NCBI GenBank assembly: GCA_029891345.1
Contig: CM057000.1
Span: forward strand, 138,492,663 to 138,556,662
DNA length: 64,000 bases
Direction: 5' to 3'
From: Dryococelus australis
Taxonomy: Eukaryota > Arthropoda > Insecta > Phasmatodea > Phasmatidae
Below the pieces are notes generated by a model, which did not search any database, was not told where the DNA came from, and saw only the letters and a program-made list of their open reading frames with translations. The position numbers were made by a program, and so were the translations under genes. How positions within the stretch are numbered: position 1 is the stretch's first letter; every line of letters starts with the position of its first letter. Shown in pieces: positions 12,211 to 22,760 of the stretch.

Positions 12211-12804
12211 AGGGATCTCGTGCGCTACCACGCCATGTTGAAATATTGAGGGGAAATATAGTTTGCCTCGAAATCGTAAAGTTTTAATTTCTATGCTCTT
12301 ACTTTTCGTTTTTGGTTGAATTGGTACCGTTAGGATTGTTAGAAAGATTAGTATAATTGAGTGCCATCTATTCATCACTGTTTAAAACATCAAACAGAGC
12401 GCTGTGACGATTACTTGAAAACGAAATGAAATATGTAAAAACGGAATGAAATGCTCTGTGTTCATAAAATGGCGTTTTGAAAGACCAAACACATTTTATA
12501 AAGTATTTTGTATTTGTTTTTATTAGTTTAATCATTGTTATTTCACTTGGTATACTTCGTTTAACTGCCATTTTTACAGGCTGTTTAACTGATCCTTTAG
12601 TCAAACATAAACCACTGAGTAAACAGTGAAAAAAAAATTAACCGATGAATCAGTGTAAAGTTTCACTGAATCAATAGGTGAAGGAAATGTGGCATTTTTT
12701 TCTTCGCTGTTTCATCAGTTAAATTACTGAAGTGACTGTTGAATCAGTCAGATACGTTTGACTGATTGAAACAGTTAAATTCTCACTGATTCAGATTTAT
12801 AGTG

Positions 12805-13592
12805 TATTGCCATGATTACAAATTCATGTCACTCACGCATCAAGTTTGATAGTCGCGCCCGTCAGTCGCTCTCTTTATTGTACCGATGCTCGCAGTCGCA
12901 GACTTCACTCCCGCTCGTTACTCTCGCCGCCACTCGACGCTCTGTTGGCTCGTCGCCTCGCTGTATTCTCACACCTGAGTCTTAAGATCGCACAATACTC
13001 CAAACTCTTATTTTTGAAGTCCGTTGCGGCTTAAGAAGTCTCGCTGGCCCCATCTAGAATGTTCCCCGCACCCCGAGTATCGTTGAGAGAAGCTAGAGCA
13101 ATGGCCAGGACATCATTTCAGCGATAACCCCCCCAAATTTCAATCCCCTGACGGATGGGAACGCACGAGTCACGAAATTACTATCTGGTACATGACTCTG
13201 TAAATCACCGCGCGCTTCTCGTGTTATCGCTCTGCCCTTGGCGCACTGTTTCGCTCACTCGAGTGGAACAGGGCAAGAAGGGGGGCGTAGAATAGCAAAC
13301 ATGTAACATTATTAATAACTGAAGAAATACTGCACTATATTTTGACACTTGAAAACCAATTTGTGTTGCGTTATAAACTTACTTTGATGTAGGCAACACG
13401 TGATACAGGTATGCCTGTATGAAGCATGTATAAGTGTTACACCATATACGTATCGCTAAACCACCTGACGGGCTTAATTACAAACGAATCCTTGCATCCC
13501 TTATGATTACTCATTATAATTAGGTATAGCATAATTAATAATAAAATCAAAAACAAACTTCACATAGACCAATTATTACGGCAAAAGATTTA
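12805..13592. other. Moderately GC-rich spacer
   Basis: About 12845-13300 is richer in C and CG than its neighbours (ctctcgccgccactcgacgc near 12922). A 62-codon frame there shows no motif. The remaining sequence is AT-rich. No gene is called. Confidence 0.35.
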
Positions 13593-13793
13593 TTATGGAT
13601 TAAAATACAGTTCCGCATGACCAAGGATATGCTTATCACCAGTAGTACCAACTAACTTCCGATACAACCAAATTTGATCACCAAGTTCTAACTTCATCTT
13701 TTTACGCGAGAACATGGATGCATTACCAAATACACTAATAACAGCAGTATTATCTGCCTTCTCTACATGAACAGGAAAAAGTCTTTTCAACAT
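13593..13793 (-). other. Unassigned 66-codon open frame
   Basis: On the minus strand a frame opens with ATG and ends with AATCCATAA. Its middle (KMKLELGDQIWLYRKL) is less repetitive and more protein-like than most chance frames here. I do not recognise the family. There is no second exon, splice signal or repeat context that fixes its nature, so it may be chance, a decayed exon or part of an old element. Confidence 0.15.
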
Positions 13794-13897
13794 GATATGT
13801 CACGAGGATCAATATCACTAATTTCCTTAGGCGCAGGTTCCTTTTGTGTATGAGACTTCCTGAAGAAACACAATTCCAACAAACCGCTACCTTTCTA

Positions 13898-14178
13898 TAG
13901 ACTGTTGGCGGTTAAATGAGCAATTTCGAACATCCTGTTTAGTATTTGCATTTCGGTTAATTTTGTACCTTTCTCCCATGTGTAAATTATCATTGCAATG
14001 AACCCGACAATTTTATTCATTCGTCGGCCAGGTGACACTGTGTTATTATTAGGTACTTAGATGTGACTCTTATATGTTAATTCTTGCTCATGCACATTGT
14101 AATATAGAAAATAAATAACCTCGGAGTCCTGAAACTTAAATGACCACAATGTTAAACAGTTACTAAATTATTAAACTC

Positions 14179-14214
<36 letters not shown>

Positions 14215-14335
14215 CTGCTCTCTTTCGCTTGAGTACTTACATAATCGTATATGTTAAAATGTGTGTAATTATGGGCAGTGACATTTTTTTTCGGAGATCG
14301 ATTTCGAAGGTGCGCACTTCAAAATGAACACCGCG
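13898..14335 (-). mobile_element. MITE family A, diverged minus-strand copy
   Basis: Flanked by TA at 13896 and 14336. The left end TAGACTGTTGGCGGTTAAAT corresponds to the family end, and internal TTCATTCGTCGGCCAGGTGA matches the cgtcggtcaagtgaaac block of the copy at 17278. A poly-T run of over 30 bases sits inside it (about 14182-14214). The far end is degenerate (GAAGGTGCGCACTTC). It is older than most A copies by its divergence. Confidence 0.65.
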
Positions 14336-15125
14336 TAATGATGGAAATCTTCAAGGAAATTTTATATTTGAATTCCCTACTTTGTACAGAATTTTAGTTT
14401 TCACGTAGTTCAATTTTCCTGGTAAACATATCTCGTCTACCTTTAATTTTGGAGGTCATGTTAATCGGTGATTCTTTCATTAGTCCTTCTTGCGAAGTTA
14501 AGAGGGTGGGGTGGTTAAACCTACACTGATCGTATGAATAAAAACCTACAGGTTTATTGAAGCGACCGTAATAAAATTCGAAAAGACGATCCAGATAATA
14601 TTTTCCGCTAACTTTATGGACAAATATTTTGCAAGCGTGACGCATTACTGCCGAGCTTTTTCTTCACCGTAAATTTGTACGTTTTAGTATGGCGTGGTGT
14701 AACACACTAGATGAACGCAACATTCCGTAAAAATATTTGCTTATGTAGTACTCAGAAACTGTTAATTTTAGATTCCTACGGCTCGATTTTTTTCTTTCAC
14801 GTATTGTCTCCAAGAAACATGTAAACTTCAAATTACCGTTTACGCCTGCTTATGTCTGATATCCGTTGGTATTTCCAATTATAGATATCATCAGCATATC
14901 GCGGGGACGTATACAGCGAATGGGGGGTGGTCCAGGATTCAATAACCCTCCCAACCCGAAAAATGAAGGGCACATTTAAATTACAAAGAAATGTAGTTAG
15001 CTATAAGTAAAATGAGAAATAAGGCAAATTAAATGGTGTGACAAAAAATGTACGGAAAAATTTTAAATAAAGGAAAACTACTGTGTCCACACCTACGATT
15101 GTTCTGCAGCTGAGAATTTTTTATA
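14336..15125. other. No recognisable feature
   Basis: AT-rich spacer. An 83-codon minus-strand frame at 14394-14645 shows no family motif I recognise and is not called as a gene. Confidence 0.4.
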
Positions 15126-15550
15126 TAGTGCATTGGCAGTTTCATCAGACTTTTTGAAATTAACCTTTCAAAAATCACCCAATATACGAAGCGTTTTTGT
15201 TGTTTTTTTCATATGTTTTTATCACAAAAGTTTAAAACTTGTGTTAACTTTAAAATGCGTTTTTTTTTAATAGAACATTTACTTGTATTTTATCTAAAAA
15301 CTATATTATTTTATTTATAATTAATATGAATTAATATAGTGAGAAAATGATTGTTTCGGTAATGCCTGCTAAGAAATGGGTTTTAAGCAAATTATTATTA
15401 CACAGAATGCACACGAATTCAGTGCGCTGTCAATTTGGTGTGATTTTATAGACACGGTTAGGCTTTGTTTGCATGAGGCGGAGGAATATCGTGGAAGAAA
15501 AGCTTTGGCAGGGCTTCACAAAAGTTTGAAGCACCCGCGAATAGACTATA
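15126..15550 (+). mobile_element. MITE family C, diverged copy
   Basis: Starts TAGTGCATTGGCAGTTTCAT with ACTTTTTGAAAT following, and ends with cagggcttcacaaaagtttg then GCGAATAGACTATA. The internal TTTATAATTAATATGAATTA and GAGGCGGAGGAATATCGTGG blocks are conserved. There are many substitutions relative to the other C copies and no expansion of the 79-bp segment. Confidence 0.8.
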
Positions 15551-17277
15551 GCGTGCTGTTTTATCAATGAACCAGTCGTTCTCCATCCATATTAATTTCT
15601 GCCCACGGCAATAGCACATCATGAATGTAGGCAGATATCAACATTGCAGTCTCTCGTCGTTGATTAAGGCGAGAGTCTCGAAGCAGATTTCCACACGGCC
15701 GCCCTTGGGGGAGGCCAGGGAGGGTTACAAATTTAACTTGGCGGAGCCGAGCAAATATTGCGCTGACATCTTATTACGAAACTTCCATTCTTCTTCAGTT
15801 TTTAATAACCTCGGGATTAAAACCAGCGTCGAGAGCGCAGTGCAGCTGCGGAGAGGAAGGACGGAGAGTTAGCCCGACGATCAAAAAATTTGTGCGCAGA
15901 CGATCAAGTTACGCTCTCTTGTTGACAGATTTCCCCTTCACCACTAAGTTCGCTAGTAAATTTTGCTCTAATTTGAAGAATGGTAATATAAGAAAAATGT
16001 TCTAATATGAAGCTAGATATTTACTAGATCTACACAAACATTTATAACACTTAAAAAATTTATCATTAAATTCCTTGCTTTCTGTGCAAATATCAAACTC
16101 TCGTCGGCAATCTCATTTTTTCTAAACTGGTAGGTACCAAATCATTTTCAGTAAGTGCATATATAATGTTATAAGTTTAGTCAGAAGCTGTATATTTTTA
16201 TTTCAAATTTGTGATATACTGCAGTAAAATTATGACATATATTCAGTGAAGCGCCAACAATAAACAGATAAATTCATATTACGGCGACTAAAGCTATTAG
16301 TAGAAATTTTTACTTTATAATAAAATAATTTTTGGAGAAACAATTGAATTCTGTACTTTGGCATTTTTTTTTTTTTTAATCCAGTTAGGTTCATCCTTAT
16401 TTGTTATTTCAGAAAGTACGCTAATTATTTCATGATTTTATTTAAGTCATTGACAAGAAAGAAAATACTTATTTCAAAATTCCATGCATTAAAATTGCCA
16501 GCATATTTAAGTTTTATCCATAGACAATATTTCAGTTTCAGTAATACTCATTTTAAATACAGTTTTAATTTACTAAATATTAACAGTACCTTGTGTTGAA
16601 GCAATCGTTTTGGGATTCTTTTTTACCGATTACAAGAATTCTCCTCAGTTTTTACAGTTCTGTTAAGTTTTCTAAAATACTTAAATCCAATAAATTTTTT
16701 AGTAAATCTACGCTCTTTTCTATTATGTTGAAGTATATTTTTATTGGGAGTATAATTATAGTCTTAGGATGACGAAAATAAACTTTTTTTAAATAAGTTG
16801 GTTTCTAGTGAACATTATCAAACACACACTTTGTTATGTTAGTTTTTGTTAAAACTAAAGATAAACCAGCCATAGAATACCATTGTCAAAATATTTATAA
16901 TTATTTTCTTCCGACAGAGACCGTTCTGATTTTGTAATTAATAAACGCTTTTAATGACATTTTCAAATTAGCTTTCGTTTTTTAATAGTAATATTTATCA
17001 CTTTCTTTACAACTGAATCTGCCATTACAAAATGTTCACACTTGCATTCTCCTTTCAACGTGCTAGTAAAATTTTAGCCGACGTGTTTTTATCTGCTCAT
17101 ACAACGTAACTTTGTCCAGGGGAAGGGGGGGGGGTCTATTCTTTGTTTGCGCCAACTACAAGCATATATTTGAACACTTTGACACTCGCCCCTTTCTAAT
17201 ACATATTTTCTCGAGCAAGCTTCGGTATCCCCCATTGTTGAACAATGGCTGCCTCGGAAGCGTTCGTATCACAGGTA
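15551..17277. other. Spacer with a small GC-richer patch
   Basis: 15620-15900 is somewhat GC-richer (acacggccgcccttggggg near 15692) and carries an 83-codon frame with no recognised motif. From about 15960 to 17100 the sequence is strongly AT-rich with nothing recognisable. A 10-base G run occurs at 17125-17134. Confidence 0.4.
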
Positions 17278-17698
17278 AATGCTGTTCACGGTAAAATGAG
17301 CGCTTTTGGAAGCACTTCTTAAGATCTGCTTGTATGCACTTCGTGTCTTCTTCCACCTTATGTAAAGTTAACATTACCACGGGCTTCAGCGCTTTATTCA
17401 TGCGTCGGTCAAGTGAAACTTTGAAACTATTAGGAAAGTAAATGTTTTCAATACCTGCTCATTTTTAAACTTCTATGCATCGGAAAAGCAGAAAGGGAAA
17501 GAAATAATTTAAGTTATCACAAATGGTTACCTAACGCTTTTAATTTGACGTTAAGATATGGAACTACTTTCCATCATTTGTTACCAACTTTACTGGGCGC
17601 TTGTCACTCATTGCGCCCGTTGAAATATATGCAGACAGTACCAGTGATTTTGTTCTCTGGTTGATTTCAAAAGTGCTCACTTTATCGTGAACAGCCTT
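17278..17698 (-). mobile_element. MITE family A, complete minus-strand copy
   Basis: A 421-bp copy flanked by TA at 17276-17277 and 17699-17700. The ends are AATGCTGTTCACGGTAAAAT and the inverted CACTTTATCGTGAACAGCCTT. The internal order is reversed relative to the copy at 21965, with which it aligns throughout (CATGCGTCGGTCAAGTGAAA, GGAACTACTTTCCATC, GTTACCAACTTTACTGGGCG). Confidence 0.9.
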
Positions 17699-17960
17699 TA
17701 ATAAAGAAACGCAGTGCATCAATATGTTTGCGAAATTGACTTATCTGGTTTATATTCTCAGTCACCTGCCGCCATGTTCCAATTTGAGCCAACCTACAAC
17801 TATATTCAAATAAAATATAAATGCACAAGATTGGCAGTTTCAGTACTTTAAATAATGCAGTAATTGTATTAAGAATTTAAAATAAATAAACGAGTTTCAA
17901 TAAGTTTCATTTAAAACAATATTTACTTGATCTTTCCGCAAAGCGTGTAAAATAGAATTA

Positions 17961-18530
17961 AAGTTTGTTCACAATAAAATGAGCTCTTTTGATATAAACC
18001 TTATAAAAAGTCACTGCTCCTAACTGCACATATATTAACTGGACCACCGAGTGACATTTACCCAGTGAATTTGTTAACGATGGATGGAAAGTAGTTCCAT
18101 AGAAAAAGGGTTATGTAACCATTTGTGATGGTATTTTTTTTTTTTTTTTGATGCAGCGAAGTGTAAAAATGAGCAGACATGTAAAATATTTACTTTCTTA
18201 TAATTGTAAAGTTTTACTTGACTAACGCACAACTTAAGTGATGAGGCCCATGGCAATGTTAATGTTACATAACGCGGAAGAATACACAACATGCATACAA
18301 GTAGATCTTAAGCAAGGGCCGACCTCCTGCGGCGCAGTCGGTTGATGCGCCCCCGATCTGGGGTGCGGGAGGCTCCGGGGTTCGGATCCCGGGCATGGCA
18401 CAGGCGCTACCCTAAGCTAGGATAAAAGTTAGTCTGCAAGACGTCCCCCACCAAGCCTTCGAGCAAAAAACCGGGGGACGTTAAAAAGCCCAGGCCTTTC
18501 AAAAGTGCTAATTTTACCGTGAAAAGCCTA
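17961..18530 (+). mobile_element. MITE family A copy split by a SINE
   Basis: Flanked by TA at 17959-17960 and 18531-18532. The left end AAGTTTGTTCACAATAAAAT and right end TTTTACCGTGAAAAGCCTA are the family A termini. The body follows the family up to GATCTTAAGCAAGGG, then about 174 bp of tRNA-headed sequence intervenes before CCTTTCAAAAGTGC resumes. Without the insert it is about 396 bp. Confidence 0.88.
18320..18493 (+). mobile_element. SINE F, tRNA-derived, inserted in a MITE
   Basis: The head carries box A (CGGCGCAGTCGGTTG, 18330-18344) and box B (GGTTCGGATCC, 18379-18389) at tRNA-like spacing, followed by a tRNA-unrelated body ending in a short A-rich stretch (TTAAAAAGCCC). These are the internal RNA polymerase III promoter elements of tRNA-derived SINEs. 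A relative with the same head and a similar CATGG body start lies on the minus strand at 28395. It interrupts an A-family MITE, so it inserted after that MITE. Confidence 0.8.
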
Positions 18531-18760
18531 TACCTGAATTTTGACGTTTTGAAGGAGCTTGCAAACACTCGTTTTATTGAAAGACTTGCCATGTATTTCA
18601 CGCCCTGACATTTCTTAAACATCAAACATGTGGTTACACTCTTTAAATTTTCAATATTTCTTTAACCATTTAACATATTATCCCGATTATACTAGCTCAG
18701 GTCTGAAGTGTTGCAGAATACGCGAAACTATGGCCGCTGCTGTACATTTCCTGAAGCTGT

Positions 18761-19221
18761 AGGCCGTTCATGGTAAAGCGAGCACTTTTGAAAGCCATTT
18801 CATTTGGAGTAATGTTCAATAAATATATTTAATTCAAGCCTTTGGCATTAACTTCCAAGTGATGTGGAATATACGACACTGTGTATATTCCACCCCCCGC
18901 CAAAACACGACCGGGGAAACTGCTCCCTATTGTCACTATCTTACCAGAAGAGAACATGAGACACGAGGAGGTATAACTCCTGATACCTAACCTCCTCGTG
19001 TGTCATGTTTTCCTGGTAGGACAATCATAATTCCCGATGTTTATTGCTCTGCTGGGAATTCCACACACCTTATTTTCCTGACACTGGAGTCGTGTTTTCC
19101 ATATATGAGCACTTCCGAGACCCTAGTTACTTTATTTTCCTTCCAGCCATTTTCTATACTATACTTACATAGCTATGACTCAAAGGAAAAAATAACAAGG
19201 GCTTCAAAAGTGCTCACAGCC
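18761..19221 (+). mobile_element. MITE family B, enlarged and rearranged copy
   Basis: The first 133 bp (AGGCCGTTCATGGTAAAGCG onward) match the copy at 48811 read in reverse, through CAATAAATATATTT and GTGGAATATAC. The right end is gggcttcaaaagtgctcac with the outermost bases altered. Between them lies a foldback insert and a stretch (agcac.....gagaccctagttactttattttcc, about 19108) that corresponds to the other end of 48811 in the opposite sense. The copy therefore looks composite. Confidence 0.6.
18942..19018. repeat. Inverted repeat with about 30-bp arms
   Basis: ACATGAGACACGAGGAGGT in the left arm (18942-18972) is the reverse complement of ACCTCCTCGTGTGTCATGT in the right arm (18985-19018) with one mismatch. 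The pairing extends outward to TACCAG/CTGGTA with small gaps. The loop is about 12-15 bases. It sits in the middle of the rearranged B element. Confidence 0.85.
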
Positions 19222-20440
19222 AATCACAACAATACAGACGGTGCCTTTCTCTCGGCAATGCTTCTGTTCGCTGTTGACTCAGCAGCTATTTTTATAATTG
19301 GTTGCTTCTTCTGCCATGGATTTACTGGAACTCTTCCTATAGGCTCCACAGTGTCACTTGTTATAAGAAATTCGTAAGTACGTTTCTCTCAAACAATGTA
19401 TTATTCTGCAACACTAGCAAAGAAAAGTTATGTACGATGAGGGGTAAATGAACTTACGGGAGTTAGACGACAAATTGGAGGGGGGGGGGGGGGTGGCTGT
19501 GTTGTGGACACGGCCGTTTGTTTTGCGTGAATACGTCTACGTTGACGCGCTCGGACTCCTTGATGTGTTTGTTACAATCCCGGCACCGCTTCACTCTATC
19601 ATATGGGGTTTCGTGGGCATCACTAGATTGCACTTGGGATGCTCTTTCCAACCGTATACGAGTTCTGTATTTCGACTTCGCTTTATGACGAGTATAAGCC
19701 GACATTGCGTCAAGTTTTCTTACTTTTTTTACATTAATCTCATACAATTTCACCATAACCACCCACATAAATGTTTTTATACACGCAATCGATTGAACTT
19801 GACGAGAGCTGTCGATTAAAACTTTAAGGATTGTCGTCGCTTCTCCTAGTCAGAAGTTATACTACGCGGAAGTTATGAGACGCGGCGAAGCGAACTCAAA
19901 ATTGCCCTCCCCCCCCCCCCTTCTTTTTAACCATCTGCCTTCCCCCTCTCCGCGCGCGATGCTTCGCAGTCCTCACTAAAATTAACATATTCTTTGACCC
20001 TTTGGCAATCGAGTGGTGCAATTGAATTTTGAATGTAGACGATAGATTGGAAGCTGCGATGGCAAACTTGTATCCCCCGATTTTGTTATCATCGGATTTT
20101 CTGGATTGCGTCCCACTACGGTTGCAAATTTAAGGACGTATTCACGTCAAAAAAAGCATTTTGTGAAACGCTTCGGTTTTTGCAGAATACGTTTCTCGCA
20201 GGTGACGTCATTGTACCGTTCTCTGTCATGTGCCTGCCTCCGTTTCTACCGCCTTCTCCGCCAGGGGCGCCACCAATTAACAGTAGTTCATTCGCACGCT
20301 GCCTATACTCAACTACATATTGACCTCGCAAAGAGGTCCCTACAGACATAACGATCGAACTACGAACTTGCATTCACGTCGAAACATTTATCTTGCCAAA
20401 ATTTGGCACAGTTAAAATTCTGACGTAATTATGAGTACAT
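19222..20440. other. Spacer with C/G runs and unassigned frames
   Basis: Contains a 14-base G run (19480-19493) and a 12-base C run (19909-19920). A minus-strand frame of 101 codons at 19463-19768 includes a charged stretch (YDRVKRCRDCNKHIKESERV) that looks more protein-like than average, but I do not recognise it. The region 20106-20373 has frames on both strands with no motif. No gene is called. Confidence 0.3.
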
Positions 20441-20634
20441 TACAGCTTATTATCGGTTTCTTCACACTTTTTGAATCAAACATTTGAAAAATCACATCGT
20501 GTTTAATTATTTCCTGAATAAACCATGTAGGCCTATCACAATCGTTTCATACTTGTGTTTATAAAAGTAAAGTTTTTTTTTTTTTTTTTTAATTGAATTG
20601 TGGTTTATATTTTTTCTATAGATCATAATGATTA

Positions 20635-20909
20635 GAGATGATGGTTTATCGCGGGAAAAGTTGACTGTTCGCTAGGATTCAACGTACTGTACACATATAT
20701 AACAGTTTCTTTCCTTATTGGCTGTCATGCGTGTGTGAAGTTACTGCCCCGTTTAACTGGACCAATGAGGATTCTTATACCGTAAAGCAGAACGTTCGTG
20801 ATTGGTCTGCAAACAACTTTGCCCGAGTCAAAACTTTGTTCATCCAATCATGAAACGTGTTATAGAAGATATGTTGGCTCAAGGAATTTTCGCGATTTTC
20901 CATTATATC
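20635..20909. mobile_element. P-clan MITE nested in a C element
   Basis: Flanked by TA on both sides (20633-20634 and 20910-20911). The ends GAGATGATGGTTTATCGCGG and inverted CGCGATTTTCCATTATATC form an imperfect terminal inverted repeat. The interior has the paired accaatgagg and gattggtctgc motifs seen in this clan. It splits the left half of the C element, so it is younger than that copy. Confidence 0.65.
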
Positions 20910-21127
20910 TAAGCATGATATTTAATTTTGAATTAACATGATTTAAAAACAGATAGAAAATACGTGTGTGTGTGTAACGCCTAGTAAGAAAGTTTTCTCG
21001 TGCCAAATAGTATCACAATTGAGCGCGCACGAGCGTGGTCAGTTAGTTTAATTGGTTCGATTGTCCAGAATTGGTTAAGCTTGGTTTGCACGAAACGGAG
21101 GGATTTCCTGGAAGTAGAACTCAAGCA

Positions 21128-21875
21128 CATTTTTGTATAGTCAAAAAAGATTTTTTTTTTTTTAGGCAAACCAAATTACTTGTTTGTATAGGGGCAATGA
21201 AATATTTTGTTGCTGAAACCGAATTATTTTGTTGCTCTCATTTGGTTGCCCCAAACTGTAAGATTTGGTTGGTGAAACTAAAGGTTTGTTTGGCTACGCG
21301 TACATTAAACTGTTTGGGCCGATGTAGAAAAAACGTTACCAGTTCGACCGAGTTTCAAACCGAGATCACCTGCGTCCGAGCGCTGCGCCTTAGTAATCTC
21401 AGCCCATGTGACAACTGATGACGCCGGAAAGCTTCTAAATAGATATACTGCAAATATTGGGCAGCGCGTGCAAATAAATATTCCAAGTTTTGCAGCTTTA
21501 CTTGTCAGTTTCTTGTTGCATTGTTTTATTAGTGTCCTTATACGATTGTTAACTAACAAACACGGTTACCATCCTAATTGTGACAAAAAAAATACAAACA
21601 AACTCTCGAGCTGTATTTTCGAACGAAGGCAGTCAAATGACTGGCCAAACAAATGTATACAGTTTATTCAACAAAACAGTTAGTTGACAGTCAAATATTT
21701 TTTTTGGCCCAACACAGAGATTTTGTTTATTCAAACAGATATTTTGTTAGACGAACAAAAGTGATATTGTTGCTTTTAAAATTTCGTTTGGTCAACTATA
21801 TATTTTGTCAAGGGCAACTAAGTATATATATTTCGCCCTATGTAAACAAATATTTTGTTCGATTTTCTCTCAGTG
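21128..21875 (-). mobile_element. D element nested in a C element
   Basis: The right boundary is GATTTTCTCTCAGTG, the inverse of the family end CACTGAGAGAAAATC. The left end is shortened (CATTTTTGTATAG). CA lies on both sides, consistent with a 2-bp duplication of CA in the C target agCAggg. The interior matches the copies at 36665 and 42676 in reverse, including many AACAAA/TTTGTT motifs and the minus-strand tRNA-like module at 21350-21392. About 748 bp; no transposase. Confidence 0.85.
21350..21392 (-). other. tRNA-like module of D element (copy 1)
   Basis: On the minus strand TAAGGCGCAGCGCTCGG resembles box A and GGTTTGAAACTC resembles box B, about 30 bases apart. This spacing is shorter than in a real tRNA. 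The module is conserved in the D copies at 36665 and 42676. Confidence 0.5.
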
Positions 21876-21964
21876 CAGGGCTTTAGAAAAGTATGAAGTA
21901 ACCGCGAATGGGTTATATAGTTCCCAGTGTCTTGTCTATACTGCTTTGAAAGTTCAATAGCTTA

Positions 21965-22386
21965 AAGGCTGTTCACGGAAAAGTAAACACTTTCGAAATC
22001 AACCTTAGAAAAAAGTCACTGCCCCTGCCTACATATACTATAACGGGCGCAATGAGAGACATACGCGCATCAAAGTTGGTAACGATGGATGGAAAATAGT
22101 TCCATATCTTAATGTAAAATTAAAAGTATTAGGTAACAATGCCTTACAGCTTAAATTATTTATTTCTCTTTGTAATTTTTTTTAACTAGTCTAAGTTTAA
22201 TTAAGGGCACATTTGTGAAATTTTTATTTTCTAATAATTTCACAGTTTCACTTGACCGGCGCACGAATAAAGTAATGATGCCCGTGACAGTGTTAATTTT
22301 ACATAAGGCGGAAGACTACACAACGTGCATACAAGCAGATCTCAAGCAGGGCTTTCAAAGCTGCTATTTTTACCGTGAACAGCCTT
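21965..22386 (+). mobile_element. MITE family A, complete copy
   Basis: A 422-bp copy between TA dinucleotides at 21963-21964 and 22387-22388. The ends AAGGCTGTTCACGGAAAAGT and the inverted TTTTTACCGTGAACAGCCTT are among the best preserved in the window, so this copy is a good reference for the family. A 136-codon frame crossing its right half is a by-product. Confidence 0.92.
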
Positions 22387-22760
22387 TAGTTGTTTATAGG
22401 GGCAGTTTCCGAATTTTCCTCTTCTTTATTTTTGAAGTACATAAACTAAGAATTCAAAGTGGCGGAGGAAGGTTCCCTCTGAAGCCGGCTCCTCAGCGTG
22501 GACACGTGTATAGTGTTGATATCCACGGGACGGTGGCCAAAGCCGTAAATTTCCGAGAGATCACAGCGAGCGGGATCGCTCGCCGCGATGGGGCCAGACC
22601 TGCGGGATTACGGGGTCTCGGGTAGAAACGGTTGGCCGGGGGATTCGGGCAGGAGAGAGGGAGGGAGGTTGGAAGACTCGTGTATCCCGCAGCGAGGGTC
22701 CCGCAATCGATATCCGACCGCACACACCTGCTCGCGTAGAGGCGTGGTCCCGCCACGGTA
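22387..22760. other. GC-rich, CpG-containing island
   Basis: The block from about 22455 to 22760 is rich in CG (gcgagcgggatcgctcgccgcg near 22567, which also forms a perfect 7-bp hairpin). Frames on both strands reach 87 codons without a recognised motif. It could be a promoter or untranslated exon, but nothing in the sequence proves transcription. Confidence 0.3.

Larger units (their letters stand above)
11670..12804. mobile_element. H element: CACT-terminated non-autonomous transposon
   Basis: The left end CACTCTAAATTCGAATCAGT pairs with the right end, whose reverse complement begins CACTATAAATCTGAATCAGT. Both outer flanks read TA, giving a 2-bp duplication. The first 180 bp and last 200 bp are crowded with copies of AATCAGT and its reverse complement (for example 11684, 11699, 12653, 12670, 12745, 12786). 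The centre holds two tRNA-like modules on the minus strand. The termini and 2-bp duplication resemble the CACTA (EnSpm) superfamily; that assignment is inference. No transposase frame is visible. Confidence 0.8.
20441..21917 (+). mobile_element. MITE family C copy carrying two other elements
   Basis: The C left end (TATTATCGGTTTCTTCACAC, then TTTTTGAATCAAACA) lies at 20441 and the C right end (cagggctttagaaaagtatg, then GTTATA) ends at about 21917. The C body is in three pieces: 20441-20634, 20910-21127 and 21876-21917. A P-clan MITE and a D element fill the two gaps. Removing the inserts leaves about 455 bp, near the normal C length. Confidence 0.85.

Noticed and set aside
13593-13793. Small gene on the minus strand
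   Set aside because: Listed only as an unassigned frame: it looks somewhat protein-like, but no family, exon boundary or partner frame supports it.
19000-19819. Frames of 125 and 123 codons
   Set aside because: The first starts within the hairpin of the B element; the second overlaps a minus-strand frame and a G run. Neither shows a motif.
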